This document shows positions 32,206-43,595 of a stretch of DNA of 64,000 nucleotides, piece by piece. Source of the stretch: Scolanthus callimorphus (lineage: Eukaryota > Cnidaria > Anthozoa > Actiniaria > Edwardsiidae); NCBI GenBank assembly GCA_033964015.1, contig JAWWUD010000055.1, forward strand, positions 12,501 to 76,500, given 5' to 3'. The notes beneath the pieces were generated by a model. That model saw nothing but the letters and a program-made list of their open reading frames with translations, ran no database searches and had not been told where the DNA came from. Each line of letters starts with the position of its first letter. Position 1 is the stretch's first letter. The translations under genes were made by a program, and so were the position numbers.

Positions 32206-33852
32206 AACCGAGCGTGAGCAGGCAGCCCGATAGGTTCAGCACTTCCAGGAAGTTCTCAACCAACCTGAACCAGATGAGCCAGCAAGTCCCCCTCCATCAC
32301 ATGATGTTCTTAACATCGATATAGGTCCACCCACAGCTTTGAAGGTTAGAGAAGCTATCAGAGCCATGAAGAATGGCAAAGCACCCGGAGTTGACTCTAT
32401 CCACGCGGAAATGCTTCAAGCTGACCTTGATACCGCTACAACTGTGCTGGTCGACCTCTTTAGCAAGATTTGGGACACAAACACCATCCCAGATGACTGG
32501 ACCAAGGGTCTTATCATTAAACTCCCAAAGAAAGGCAACCTACAAAACTGTGACAACTAGCGTGGCATAACCCTTCTCTCCATTCCAAGCAAAATCTTTT
32601 GCAGGATTCTTCTTCAGGGAATTGATTCAGCCATCGACAGCAGGCTGAGACAGGAACAGGCTGGATTTCGCAAGGGGCGAGGATGCATAGACCAGATCTT
32701 CACACTGAGGAACATCATAGAGCAGTGCCTGGAATGGAATGCCCCCCTGTACATCAACTTTATAGACTTTAGGAAAGCGTTCGATAGTGTGCATAGAAAT
32801 ACTCTATGGAAGATTCTGGAGTCATATGGGATCCCTGGCAAGATCATCACACTTATCAATCTCTTCTATAGTCACTCTGAGTGCAGCGTTACCACCGACG
32901 GCAGTGCCATCTCAGAACCATTTCCAGTGAATTCTGGTGTTCGTCAAGGCTGCATCTGTTCCCCCATGTTATTCCTAGTGACCATCGACTGGATCATGGG
33001 ACAGACAACTTCAGATAAGGCCAGGGCATCCAGTGGACGCTTTTCTCCCACCTCGAGGATCTAGACTTTGCCGACGATCTGGCAGTCCTCTCTTCGAGGA
33101 GTGACCATCTGCAGGAGAAAACTGACAGACTAGAAAAGTTTTCTAGCCAAACTGGACTTAATATCAACACCTCAAAGACCAAAGTCATGTCCATCAATTC
33201 GACCAATCCTTCATCTATAACTCTCCATGGAAAAGCTCTTGACTCCGTAGACGAATTCACCTATCTGGGCAGTCTCATCGGCAAGGAAAATGCAGCGAAG
33301 AAGGACATTCAATCTAGGTTAGGCAAGGCGCGAGGGGCCTTTGCACGGCTTCAACCCATCTGGAAATCCAAGCAGTACAGCCTGAAGACCAAGCTGAGAC
33401 TGTATCACAGTAACGTCAAATCTGTCCTCCTTTACGGATCTGAGTGCTGGCGTGTTGTGAAAGCAGACATGAACAAGATCAGTGCTTTCCACAATGGGTG
33501 CCTGCGGAAGATATGCCGCATCTTTTGGCCTCAAAAGGTGTCCAACGAAGACCTCTACCACAAAACGGGCTCCAACAACATCCTGCACAAGATTAAGTGC
33601 CGTCGCCTAAAGTGGCTTGGCCACGTCCTCAGCATGGAGCAGGGTAGGATCCCCCGAACATCGATCCAATGGACCCCTGTTGGGAGGCGTAAGCCTGGAC
33701 GGCCTAGAACAACCTGGCGAAGGACAGTCCAGGCTGAGCTTCAGGAGATGGGGCTGACCTGGGGCGAGGCGCAGAAACTAGCAAAGGATCGCCAAAAATG
33801 GCGTCGCCGTGTCGCGGCCTTATTTCCCACCTGGGAAGAAGAGGATAAGTAA
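32206..33852 (+). pseudogene. LINE reverse transcriptase and C-terminal domain, 5'-truncated
   Basis: One RT frame with few breaks. Motifs: EAIRAMKNGKAPGVDSIHAE (32350), EQAGFRKGRGCIDQI (32655), YINFIDFRKAFDSV (32753), NSGVRQGCICSPMLF (32930), then after a shift near 33025 the catalytic DLDFADDLAVLSS (33060) and KTKVMSIN (33178). The C-terminus has LLYGSECWRVV, RRLKWLGHVLSM and GRRKPGRPRTTWRRTVQAEL, the cap common in many invertebrate endonuclease-RT LINEs. Two amber codons (about 32251-32253 and 32558-32560) stand where relatives have tryptophan. The 3' end is a short TAAGTAAG-type tail after 33852. The copy is recent but defective. I cannot fix the clade (RTE- or L2-related). Confidence 0.85.
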
Positions 33853-34331
33853 GCAAGTAAGTTGATGAGTGGCATAGTAGTAGTATAGAAGAGGCCGAAT
33901 AAGCCCCTTTTTCGGAGCCACGGAGCTTTTTTCGGAGCCCGGTGCGGAGCCCTATTGTATCTAGAGACAATAGCAGGACACCTTCCTCCAATCCCCTACT
34001 TTTTCTCAAGACAATAGAGGGAGAGCTGGTGAGCATGGTGGTGAGGAGGTGGTTAACATGCGGGTGAGCCTATTGTTATTGAAGACGATAGAAGGACACC
34101 CCCACCCCCTACTTTTTTCTCAAAAGACAATAGAAAGATACCCCATCTCAAATATAGTTGGCTAGAGCAGAGGGGTGGTCACGAAGTCTTTTGTTCACGG
34201 GAAAAGTAGAGAAAAACATAGCCAATATCTGTATTCATCTCACAGTGTTCAAAATCAAACAACTTTTAAAATATCAAAATAAATGTCCCTCCGTAAAAAC
34301 AAGGATAGCTAGTCAGTCCTACAGAACCAAT
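33853..34331. other. Spacer with repeated GACAATAGA motifs
   Basis: Short direct repeats CCCCTACTTTTTTCTCAA and AGACAATAGA at about 33965-34140. No gene. Confidence 0.4.
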
Positions 34332-34440
34332 AAATAAGACAGGGAAATTCTTGTTAGGGCTGCTGTTAGGCCTAACAGACCTAACAGTCCCAAATAGCAG
34401 CGAGAAAACATTCCTTACTCCACCTATAAAACGACAGGCA
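34332..34440 (+). repeat. Outer left arm of the palindrome
   Basis: Inverse of about 49520-49649, sharing AAATTCTTGTTAGGGCTGCT, CCCAAATAGCA and AACATTCCTTACTCCA. Confidence 0.85.
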
Positions 34441-34856
34441 CCAATTATGATTGTCCCTAACAGGCCCTAACCGGACCTAACCGACCTAACCGACCTAATA
34501 GCCCTAACAGCCCAAACAGGACCTAACAGCCCAAACAGGACCCAACAGCCCTAACCGACCTAACAGACCTAACCGACCTAACAGACCTAACAGCCCTAAC
34601 ATCCCTAACAGACGTAACAGCCCTAACAGCCCTAACAGACCAAACAGCCCAAACAGCCCTAACAGACCAAACAGCCCTAACAGCCCTTACTTCCCTAACA
34701 GACCAGACAGCCCTTACAGCCCTAACCGACCTAACAGACCTAACAGCCCTTACAGCCCTAACCGACCTAACAGCCCTTACAGCGCTTACAGGCCTAACAT
34801 CTCTAACAGACCTAACATCTCTAACAGACCTAACATCTCTAACAGACCTAACCGAC
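34441..34856 (+). repeat. CCCTAACAG minisatellite, left array part 1
   Basis: Tandem 9-bp units CCCTAACAG, CCTAACAGA and CCTAACCGA variants, C-rich on the plus strand. Continues after the BEL/Pao insertion at 41761. Confidence 0.92.
34852..34856 (+). repeat. Target duplication CCGAC of BEL/Pao element 2
   Basis: CCGAC here and at 41761-41765, directly next to the two LTRs, both within the minisatellite. Confidence 0.85.
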
Positions 34857-34976
34857 TTTCGGCAGGATTCGATCAGACTGAACTCGTTCTTTATTTACAG
34901 ATAGGCCGAATGATACAAGTTCTAATTAGTGGTAATTGAGTGACGTTACAATCGTGTGATTGACAGGTTCCTGACA
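34857..34976 (-). repeat. 3' LTR of BEL/Pao element 2
   Basis: 120 bp, minus strand TGTCAGGAACC to CCTGCCGAAA. A purine-rich GGGAGGA (34977-34986, minus strand) precedes it as the polypurine tract. Confidence 0.88.
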
Positions 34977-35095
34977 TCCTCCCGGGCCAGCGATAAAAGT
35001 TTTGTAACTTACAGATATTTTTCGTTTTTAGAGTCCATTAATTAGTATTGTTATGCAAAATATAATCAGATAAGTATAATGAAATAGTGTTCAAG

Positions 35096-36402
35096 TTAGT
35101 CTTCTTTTGACAGTTCCATAATCCTTTGCGCAGCTCGTTGTGCTGCAGCTCGTGGGATTCTACTTTCCCTTTTTGGTTCATCCGGTTCCAACGTTTTTAG
35201 TTGAGGCTTTTCCACTTGCACTTCCTCTGCTAGTACTTCGAGAGGGTAGAGTTTCTCTATGGGTCTTGATAATTGTCTTCCTTTTGCTGTTCTAAGGGTT
35301 ACGGAACGGACAAATCCATCTTTTGCTTGGTGTAGTTGAATGATGACTCCCAGTTTCCATTGATTGCGGGGAGTGTCGTCGTGAATTAATACCACTTTCC
35401 CTTTGGCCACGGTCTCCCCAGAAATCGGCTTGTTTCTTTTAGACGCATGTTGTTCTCTTAGGCTTGTTAAGTACTCTTTTTGCCATTGTTTCCAGAAGGC
35501 TTGAATAATTTTCTGATGATATTTCTCCCGTTTAGTAAGGTCTTTAGCTGGTTCTTTAGGCGTGTAGTCACAATCTTCTTCTGTTTCTTGTATGGTATCT
35601 GGTAGTGTAAGTAGTCCTAGTAGTCTAGGAAATGGGATGGGGTAAGAGGTGGAGTGTAAGAGTGTAAGTAGTCCTAGTAGTCTAGGAAATGGGATGGGGT
35701 AAGAGGTGGACCATCGTTGATGTCTGTGTATGGATAAGTTAGTGGGCGACTGTTGAGGGTTCCCTCGATCTCTGCCAGCACAGTTGGTAGCTCTATAATA
35801 TTTAGCATATGTGTTTCGAACTGTTTTCTTCATTCTTCGTTTAGCTAATCCAATCATCCTTTCATAGAAGCCACCCCACCATGGCGCTCTTTCTGTGATG
35901 AATTTCCACTTGATGCCGTGGTTTGCAAGGAAATTCTGAGTTTCTGCTGCTTCAAGTACCTTGGTTTTGAGGGCTTTTAGCTCTTGCGAACCCGCTTTAA
36001 AGGTCTTCGCATTATCTGAGATTATCCGTTCTGGTATACCTCTTCTGCTTATGAATCTTTTGAAGGCTCTAAGGAACGCGCCGGCTGTTTGGTCTTCTAC
36101 TACCTCCAGATGCACTGCTCGTATTGCTGCGCAGGTGAAGGCTTTAGCTGCTTCCTTTTTGTTGTTGTGTACGTATATTGGTCCCGCATAATCAACTCCT
36201 GTAACTTGGAAGGGCTGGGATCCTGTGACTCTGATTTCTGGTAAAGGAGGAGATGCAACTGAGCGAAATGGCGGTCCTTCTACTTTTCTGCATGTTACGC
36301 ACTTCCTAAGTTCCTTCTTTACAAGTTGTCTACCCTTAGGGATCCAGTAGGAGTGCCTGAGCTGTGTTAGTGTTTCTCTTACGCCACCATGTAATACCAT
36401 CA
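35096..36402 (-). pseudogene. BEL/Pao element 2: integrase core and DUF5641
   Basis: The minus-strand frame begins MVLHGGVRETLTQLRHSYW with the zinc-binding head (RKCVTCRK), then the integrase core: GVDYAGPIYVHNN, IPERIISDNAKTF and WWGGFYERMIGLAKRRMKK, carrying the DDE acidic residues. The end is a DUF5641 domain (HQKIIQAFWKQWQKEYLTSL, VVLIHDDTPRNQWKLG). Between them, 35597-35760 is out of frame and holds a 57-bp tandem duplication (unit starts 35605 and 35662). A further frame break at about 36403 separates it from the preceding part. Integrates the cDNA copy when intact; here it is defective. Confidence 0.88.
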
Positions 36403-36403
36403 G

Positions 36404-38229
36404 TGTGCCTTTCTAATAATTAGTGTTGCTAGGTAGCTCTCTTTTGGGATCAATACTGGAAACTTGGCGTCGTACGGTAATTATGAATATTGAAGTCTGC
36501 CTTTGCATCGTATTACATCATTATCTAAGTATAGACCAAGTTGATACATTATTGGTGGATGATTAGTTTTAGCATTGCTTTGGAGTTTTGCTTTGATATC
36601 TCTGAAGTACTCTTGTTGCACAGATTTGATTAGAATGTCAGTTGCATGTTTCGTATCTGTAGCGTTGACTGTGTTAGACGTTACATGATTTCTCAACCTT
36701 CTTGTAAAGCGTATGACGAGTGCTATGATGCGTATTACTCTATTCAAATTGCTGTACTTGGTGATGTCTATGATGTTTAGTATACTGATGTTTTATTGTG
36801 TGTGCGCGAGATTTGCGCTTGCTGACGTTTTGTTTGAATATTCCTCTCTTTCGCCGTCTGTGTGGTGAATTTCGTCGCTGATCATCGATGGCCATTCTTG
36901 TTCGGGTTTCGTGAGCCATGATGGACCTTGTTTCCAACCTTTTAGTTTTGATAAGAATGTTTTAGCGTCGACTCCTCTAGTTATCTGATCTGCAGGGTTG
37001 CATCCAGTTTGGCAGTATCTACATGTGCTTTGTGAGGTAATATCTCTGATTAGTTGTACTCGATGTTGAACAAATTGTAGTCGCAGGTGCTTTGTTGATA
37101 AGATCCATGAGAGCGCAATTTTAGAATCACTCCACAGAACACTTTGATTAAGTGGTTTGTAGTTAGATAATACAGTCGTGGTGAGGTACTTTGCCAGTTT
37201 TGCTCCGAGCAGAGCTGCGAGAAGCTCTAGTCTTGGAATCGTCTCTTGTTTCACGGGTGCGACTCTACTTTTTGACATAAGAAATGTGCATCTTGTCTCT
37301 GTAGAGGTGTTTCTTCGCAGATAAGCTACTGCGCCGTATGCTGATTTGCTGCTGTCGCAAAAAACGTGAGGTTGAAGTGACGATTCATTTGCGTCTTCTT
37401 TGAAGTATGGCCTTGGTATTTCTAGCGAGGTTAAATGTGTCAGCTCGTTTAGCCACTTGATCCATTTTTCTTTGTCATTTTCGGTTAGGATTTCGTCCCA
37501 TGTGATGTTTTGTTTCCAAAGTTGCTGCATCATTATCTTGGCTTTGACTGTTACTGGTTCCGCGAACCCTAGTGGATCAAATAGCTTGGAGGAAAGGCTT
37601 AGCACCGATTCCTCGTTAAGTTTTGCCAATGAAAGAGATAATGTATCAGATTCTGCATTCCAGACCAGGCCTAAGACTTTTACCGTTGGCTCTGCGTTTG
37701 CTCCATCTTTGCGTGCTTGGCTGTTTATAATTGTTGAGTTGCTAGTCCATTGACGTAAATTCATGCCTGCCTTTTTGAAGTGATTTCTTGACGATGTGTA
37801 GTACTCTAGTGCTGCAGGCTCGGAGTCTGTTCCCGTCACTACGTTGTCCATGTAAATTGATTTTTGAAGGTCTTCTGAGATCCAATCATTTTGTTTGTTG
37901 AGATGGTGTTGAATTGTAGCGTTAAGTAAGTATGGGGATGGTGCAGCTCCAAAAAGTACACGACAGAATCTGTATACTATTAAATTGTCTGGATCTGTCA
38001 CTGATTTGTTGATGTCTTTGAGCCAAAGAAATCTTGTAGCGTCCCTGTCTTCAGTGTTGAGCTCGATTTGTAGAAAGGCTTTTTCGATGTCTGCTGTGAA
38101 CGCTATCTTGTGTGTTCTAAAGTTAAGCAGGATGGTTCGTAAATCTTGCATTAGATTGGGACCTGTATGAAGGCAGTCGTTAAGGCTTAAGGTATTTGCA
38201 TAGGCTAATTTTGCGCAATTTAGACACAA
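36404..38229 (-). pseudogene. BEL/Pao element 2: reverse transcriptase and RNase H
   Basis: Minus-strand frame from the TTAA insertion down. RT motifs are HKIAFTADIEKAFLQIEL, RVLFGAAPSPYLLNATI and the catalytic YMDN (element 1 has YVDD). The A17/RNase H part has PHVFCDSSKSAYGAVAYL, PRLELLAALLGAKL, LWSDSKIALSW and CNPADQITRG. In-frame stops at 36793-36795 and 36481-36483 interrupt the linker toward the integrase. It makes and processes cDNA when intact. Confidence 0.88.
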
Positions 38230-39269
38230 ATTATATCAGATTCATCTAACAATATACTCAATCTGCATAGAAAATCTGATAGAGTGATCTCTAAGGTGTA
38301 TTTTCTCACGCACAAAAAATCAGACAACGCCCAATTGAGGTGTTAATTGGATTATCTTTGAACTCGAAATTTTCTAGTTTTTTTCGTTTTTCTTCCAGTG
38401 GCATGATAATCAAACAAAAATCGATACAAATTCATTATCCGACTATCAAGATCAAGAGATCTGTGGCAGTGCATTTGATTTTCTTTTAAATCAAGAAAAT
38501 TATAAAGGATTTTATTAATTCGCAGTTGACCTTCAAGTTATACATTAACGAAAATGTCTATAGCCACGCACTGCCACAGATTTCTTCGTCTCGAGTACAT
38601 ATTCTTTCATGCCAAAATTCACGAAGATATCGTTGATTGTTTCCCCATAAACATGTTTATGTACATGTCTATATGCTTGGCTGGGTGATTTCTTCTTATT
38701 TCAAGCCGCTTATCATCTTCAAACGAGAAAAACTTGGCATACACAGCCAGAATGTGGCAAAACCTTCCATTCTGGATCGTTTCCTGTGGATATCCGCTGA
38801 GCATTATGCCTGAATCCTCAAAATACAATGGTCTACCTACCCCTCCCCCAAGAGTCATATTTTAGACATGTTTTGGTTATTGCATTCCATCGTAGTCGTC
38901 TCAATTTCCGCACCCCAAAACACAGTTTCAAAGCTCATTTCCACTCCAGAATAGATCAAAACTAAATAGAAACCTTTTAGCAACACAAGCAAGAGTTTCT
39001 TGCGAAGAAAATATAGTTTTTGAGCTAAATAATATTTGTGTGACTTTTTGTTTGATTGTCAAAAGTAACAGGATTAGTCTACTCCTCGGGTTACTTATTA
39101 ATTGAAGTGAAAATCACCGATTTTTGAATGTGGTATTAGCCCGTTTAGAAAGCAGTTTTTCAAAAACAAATTTCAGATAACTAAATTAGGTCTAGCGTCT
39201 TTCTATCTGCAAAATATCACGAAATTCTAAACACCTAAATTTTCCTTCATTTTAGCCTAGGCTAATACC
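38191..39269. mobile_element. 1079-bp TTAA-flanked TIR element (Kolobok/piggyBac-type MITE)
   Basis: It starts GGTATTTGCATAGGCTAA and ends with the inverse of GGTATTAGCCTAGGCTAA, with TTAA on both sides (38187-38190 and 39270-39273). It splits the element-2 RT codons; removing it rejoins ACATTA and AGCCTTAACG. TTAA duplications are made by piggyBac and Kolobok; the purine start fits Kolobok better. The interior is AT-rich without a transposase. Confidence 0.85.
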
Positions 39270-39273
39270 TTAA

Positions 39274-40842
39274 TGTCTTTGGAGATATCTTTGCTGCGGC
39301 GTCATACACAATTCTCATAGCTGTAGTGGTACTTTCTAAACACGGGAAATGCGCAATGTAGTGCATTATTCCTTTGTGCTCGTTGTGATCGTGTACTTGC
39401 TCTATAAAACCGCGTTTGAGTTGATCGGAATTTGGTTGTTATATTTCTGAATAAGCTCTGGGTCTTTTTTATATAGTGTATGTTTAAGATTGCTTAATCT
39501 TTTTCTTGCCAAAGTAAAGTTGCTAGGAATATTGTGCTTGTTGTTCTTCCAAGGTAGTCTGACGCTATATCTCCCAGTAACTTGGCTGAATTCAATGGCA
39601 TTTTGGAAGTTCTTCTGTACTTCTGTTGTATCGGTATCACTGTATTCTGCGGGTATTTTGCTCACCTCCCAGAACTTGCTGAGTATTTCATCGAGGTTGT
39701 TCTCCTGTGTTTGTTGTGTGTCAATGACTTGGCATAACGTGCCAGGTGTATTTTGTTCCTTTGTCGTGGGTGAGGGTCCGGAGAGGACCCAACCAAACTT
39801 GCTTTCCATTGCCATCCATTGGTTATCGTTTGATTTCTTGGTATTTCCGAGCATGACTTGAGCATAGAAGTCGTTTCCTACGAGTATGTCTATCGTGCGA
39901 TCATCTTCCGCATGTACTGAATCTGCAATATTTAGTGCTTTGAATTCGACGGGAATTTTGATATGTTTTGCGTTATCTGAAGGTGGTAAGCAGATGATCG
40001 GCGTTACTAAAGCTATAATATTTCTGTCTTCGTTTACCGCGTTTAAGGTGAGTTTTACAACATTGTAGGTTTCTGAAATGCTTTGAGTTGCACCAAAAGT
40101 GGTTATGTCAAGCTTCTCTTTCTCATATGATTTCAGCTGTAACTTATGGCTTAAGTGTTTTGTGATGAATGTTTTCTGTGATCCTGTATCGAGGAGTATG
40201 CGTGCTTGACATTTCATGTCTGGTCCGCTTACTGTGACCAGAGCAGTTTGCAATAATGCATTTGTATATTTGGTTCTAGTTACTAGTGTTGTCATTGCAG
40301 AACTAGCGTTATTGCTGGGGTTACTGTTTGTTGATGAATCTTCTTGCTTTTCGGATTTTTTGTTTGATGTTTGAATAGGCTCGCTTACAGGTTCACAAAT
40401 TGATGTGTGGTGTTTTAGCCCGCAATTCAAACATCGTCCTCTAGCACGACAATTGTATTTGTTGTGGCCTGCTCGGAGGCAATTGAAACATCTTCTTTTT
40501 TGTACCAGTATTGCTTTTCTTACTTTTGGAGTTTTCACTTTTTGGCATTTGTCTGGGCGATGTTTGCCGTCACAGTATGTGCATGGTCTTTGTTCAAATT
40601 TATTGTTTGCATTGCCGGTTTTTGGAGGAGACTGTGTTTTGTGTTGCTCGGCGTTTGTTAAAAGAGCGCTAGTGGCAGGTACAAGAACGTCGTCTATTGT
40701 TGTGAATGTTTCGTCGTTTTCAGTCAAGTTACTTTTTTCTCTTGTTTCTAGTTCTTGACAAAGCGCTGTTCGTAGATCATTCAATGAGCAATCTGCTGCA
40801 GGATTAGCCCTAAATATTATACATCGTAATTGCTCTGGCAGC
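39274..40842 (-). pseudogene. BEL/Pao element 2: zinc knuckles, protease and start of RT
   Basis: The minus-strand frame (40784-39402) has cysteine knuckles CTYCDGKHRPDKC, CFNCLRAGHNKYNC and CLNCGLKHHTSIC, then the DUF1758 aspartic protease with ARILLDTGSQKTF and the flap region, and a linker ending GWVLSGPSPTT. After a shift near 39414 the connection GFIEQVHDHNEHKGIMHYI and MRIVYDAAAKISPKT reaches the TTAA element. Upstream, the frame joins the gag part across the A5 run at 40843-40847. Confidence 0.87.
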
Positions 40843-40847
40843 TTTTT

Positions 40848-41617
40848 AACATAATCGGTATTAGCAGGCTTCCGTAAGAATCCGTTTGAACTCCCAGAGT
40901 TTCTAAAGCGCGAATATTACTTTCACAATTGTCATAGAATTTTCTTAATTGTTGGACATCTGTTGACGGTGCGCTGGTTTTTGAGAGCGCTTCCATATGC
41001 GCGTTGATTAGAATTTGTTTTCTCCCAAAACGTTTTTTTAGTATCTGAATGGCTTTTTCATAGTTGTGTGACGTCAATGGCAATCCAGAGATCGCGCGCG
41101 CTGCTTCGCCGGTTATTAATCCTTTTAAATAATTCATTTTATCGATATTCGATATATCAACATTTTCGTGAATTGCGTTGCTGAAGTTATCCCAAAATGT
41201 TAGCCATTCTAGAGAGTTGCCGTCAAATGATTGGATGTGTAACTTTGGGAGACTGATGTGAGCTGTAGGTTTGCTTACTTCTATGTTCGATGAATGGAAC
41301 GAACTCACCGGCTTTTGTACATCCGTAATGAATTCAGTGATCTTCAAGATCCAGTAATGAACGTTATCCTGGAATGTCAGGGCTTGATCCGTTTCTTGAA
41401 TCACTTCCTCGTCAATTTCTAGTGCTTTTATGATGTATTTATCCCTTTTCTCTATTTCGTTCAATCTCCTCGTGAGTCGGTCCGCGATGGCCTTTAGTTC
41501 CGTGAAGTCGGGTGATGTCTCTGCCATATGTCGTTCTGCCCGCTTTATGTCCTGGGTACAGTGGCCTCTATATGATCCCCTGACTGCTCTGTTATGTGCT
41601 AGTTCTGTTTTCGACAT
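40848..41617 (-). pseudogene. BEL/Pao element 2: gag (DUF1759)
   Basis: The frame starts at ATG 41617, 23 nt from the LTR. It has a basic N-terminus, a coiled-coil-like segment (RLTRRLNEIEKRDKYIIKAL) and the DUF1759 domain (LPKLHIQSFDGNSLEWLTFW, MNYLKGLITGEAARAISGL, ILKKRFGRKQ). It runs out of frame at the A5 run 40843-40847, where one A appears missing. Structural protein of the element's particles. Confidence 0.87.
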
Positions 41618-41623
41618 CTTTTA

Positions 41624-41639
41624 AGGGGTTTCGGTACCA
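41624..41639 (-). promoter_or_regulatory. Primer-binding site of BEL/Pao element 2
   Basis: Minus strand TGGTACCGAAACCCC lies one base from the 5' LTR end. It would pair with a tRNA 3' end finishing GGTACCA. The tRNA was not identified. Confidence 0.7.
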
Positions 41640-41640
41640 G

Positions 41641-41760
41641 TTACGGCAGGATTCCATCAGACTGAACTCGTTGTTTATTTACAGATAGGGCGAATGATAC
41701 AAGTTCTAATTAGTGGTAATTGAGTGACGTTACAATCGTGCGATTGACAGGTTCCTGACA
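41641..41760 (-). repeat. 5' LTR of BEL/Pao element 2
   Basis: 120 bp, TGTCAGGAACC to CCTGCCGTAA on the minus strand. It contains AAATAAA as a possible poly(A) signal. Confidence 0.88.
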
Positions 41761-41977
41761 CCGACCTAACAGGACCTAACATCCCTAACGGACCTAACAT
41801 CCCTAACAGACCTAACATCCCTAACAGCCCTAACACCCCTAGCAGCCCTAACAGCCCTAACAGCCCTAACAGCCCTAACAGCCCTAACATCCCTAACAGC
41901 CCCAACAGCCCTAACAGCCCTAACAGCCCTAACAGCCCTAACAGACTTAACAGACCTAACAGCCCTAACAGCCCTAA
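41761..41977 (+). repeat. CCCTAACAG minisatellite, left array part 2
   Basis: Continues the array from 34856 after the target duplication. The Leu/Gly-rich frame on the minus strand here is a translation of the repeat. Confidence 0.92.
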
Positions 41978-43509
41978 GGGACGGAGCATTTGATACTTAA
42001 TGTGGGGGGTGGCTGATTCCCCCCAAAAAATTCGAGCAAGCCTCTGAGGTAGAAAAAAAATATAAGCTGGTGGCGAAAAAAAATCGAGCAAACTCACTTT
42101 AAAACTCTCTCCTGATTTACCGTTTTAGAGAACCTGATGTCTTTATAAATAGAGGGATTTTTTGGTCTACAATAATTTACAATAGTCTACAATTTACAAT
42201 AATCTACAATCTACAATAATTTAAACGTTTAGATAGTCGTTCTAAGGTACTTTAAGGCCTGGGTGGAAGCCAAATTCAAAATGGCGGACGTAAAACTGAG
42301 GGGGGTAGTCTATCTCTAAACCATCCAACCATCTCTAAACCATTTGTTGCCATCTATCTCTATGCCTTTGAGGGATCCAATCAATTGGCATTTCCATACC
42401 TTTAGTCATTCTCGATCATTTTCACAAATGTATGACCTCTGACCTAAGTATAATTTCTTGGAAAATGGTCTCTGCATTCGATGGGGATAAGATAATCGTT
42501 GCCCTGAGTGCGTGATCGTGTTTGCTATCTAGTGTAGATTATTGATCTAACGAGGCTGGCTGAAAATGTTTTTTTCGAATAGCTATACTTGTGATGATGT
42601 AATATGATACCTCTCATTTTCTTAAAATGTGGATAACTTGTACAGCGCGCCTCGTTGGAATGGTAATGTACGCCCGACACTGGTCATAATAAGACCCATT
42701 GGGAAACCATTGGTATAACCCCAATCGAATGCAGAGACCTGGAATAAATTTGTGCCTTTGTCACGCTCTTACAAGTCACGCAACCCGTTGACATGGTAAC
42801 CAAATACATCAAATGAAACGTCTCACCGGGTAGAGCAACCTTAACGAAAAACATTGTACGCAAGACATTTTATCTAGCCTAGGGAATTTTTTTTCAGTGT
42901 TTTCGCATTTTTTATGAAAAACACCCATGCCTTAATATACCTGAGTTTTACGATAAGTAAAGGTTTACTTACTTTCAACTGTTATGTCCAAAATTGCAGT
43001 AGCGTCGCGCTCATAAAAAGCGTATGCTGTAGTGTGGTATAACAAACTATAACATCGTACTAGGCATGATTAATTTTTGATAATTTTTATGAAAATTGTT
43101 ATTCAGTCACTCCATTTCTTCAGCGTGAATGTCAATTAACCTCGTAGATTTTCAAAATCGCGGCGCGCTTCGCGCGCATTGAGAAACATTACAAGCAAAC
43201 TTCTCAGTTGTCAGCCCTCGTTCGTAAACCCGAACTGATTCAGATGCTTAAGCATGCCGATTTCGAGAAATGCTAATAATATAACAGGAAAGTATGAAAT
43301 CAAACTTTATTGAAGTGATCAATTGTCGTTTTGAGGGCGAAATAATTTTAAGTGATGTGTCGCGAACCAAAAAAGAAAATCAAGAAAAAAATATCGAGCA
43401 CAGTCACGTTCTAGGGAAAAAAAATGGAGCAGCAAAACTTGATGCGAAAAAAATATCGAGCCCAAAAGAATTAGCCACTCCCCCCATCAAATCTCAAATG
43501 GTCCGTCCC
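41978..43509. mobile_element. 1.53-kb Harbinger-like non-autonomous element
   Basis: It starts GGGACGGAGCATTTGA and ends with the inverse of GGGACGGACCATTTGA; about 45 bp of the ends are inverted copies (GGGGGGTGGCTGATTC-type). TAA flanks both sides (41975-41977, 43510-43512), as expected for PIF/Harbinger (TWA duplications). It sits in the minisatellite. The interior shares 42249-42955 with 17968-18652. A GCGCGCTTCGCGCGC palindrome lies at 43165. No transposase. Confidence 0.8.
42249..42955 (+). repeat. Dispersed 0.7-kb repeat, copy 2
   Basis: Matches 17968-18652. Confidence 0.85.
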
Positions 43510-43595
43510 TAACAGGACCTAACAGACATAACAGCCCTCATTCCTTACAAGACCGTACAGCCCTAACAGAACTAACAGCCCTAACAGACCTAACA
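43510..43595 (+). repeat. CCCTAACAG minisatellite, left array part 3
   Basis: Last part of the left array. Its irregular units (CATTCCTTACAAGACCGTAC) are mirrored exactly in the right arm near 48700, so the two arrays were copied as one. Confidence 0.9.

Larger units (their letters stand above)
34857..41760 (-). mobile_element. BEL/Pao LTR retrotransposon (element 2), decayed
   Basis: Minus-strand element of 6.9 kb with short 120-bp LTRs (41641-41760 and 34857-34976) and a CCGAC duplication. Its gag-pol is broken by shifts, stops and a TTAA-flanked insertion. The LTRs differ by five substitutions in 120 bp (about 4%), so it is older than element 1. Sequence and LTR length show it is a different family. 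Confidence 0.92.

Noticed and set aside
41675..42097. Leu/Gly-rich frame on the minus strand
   Set aside because: It translates the 9-bp CCCTAACAG array, giving repeated GLL; not a gene.
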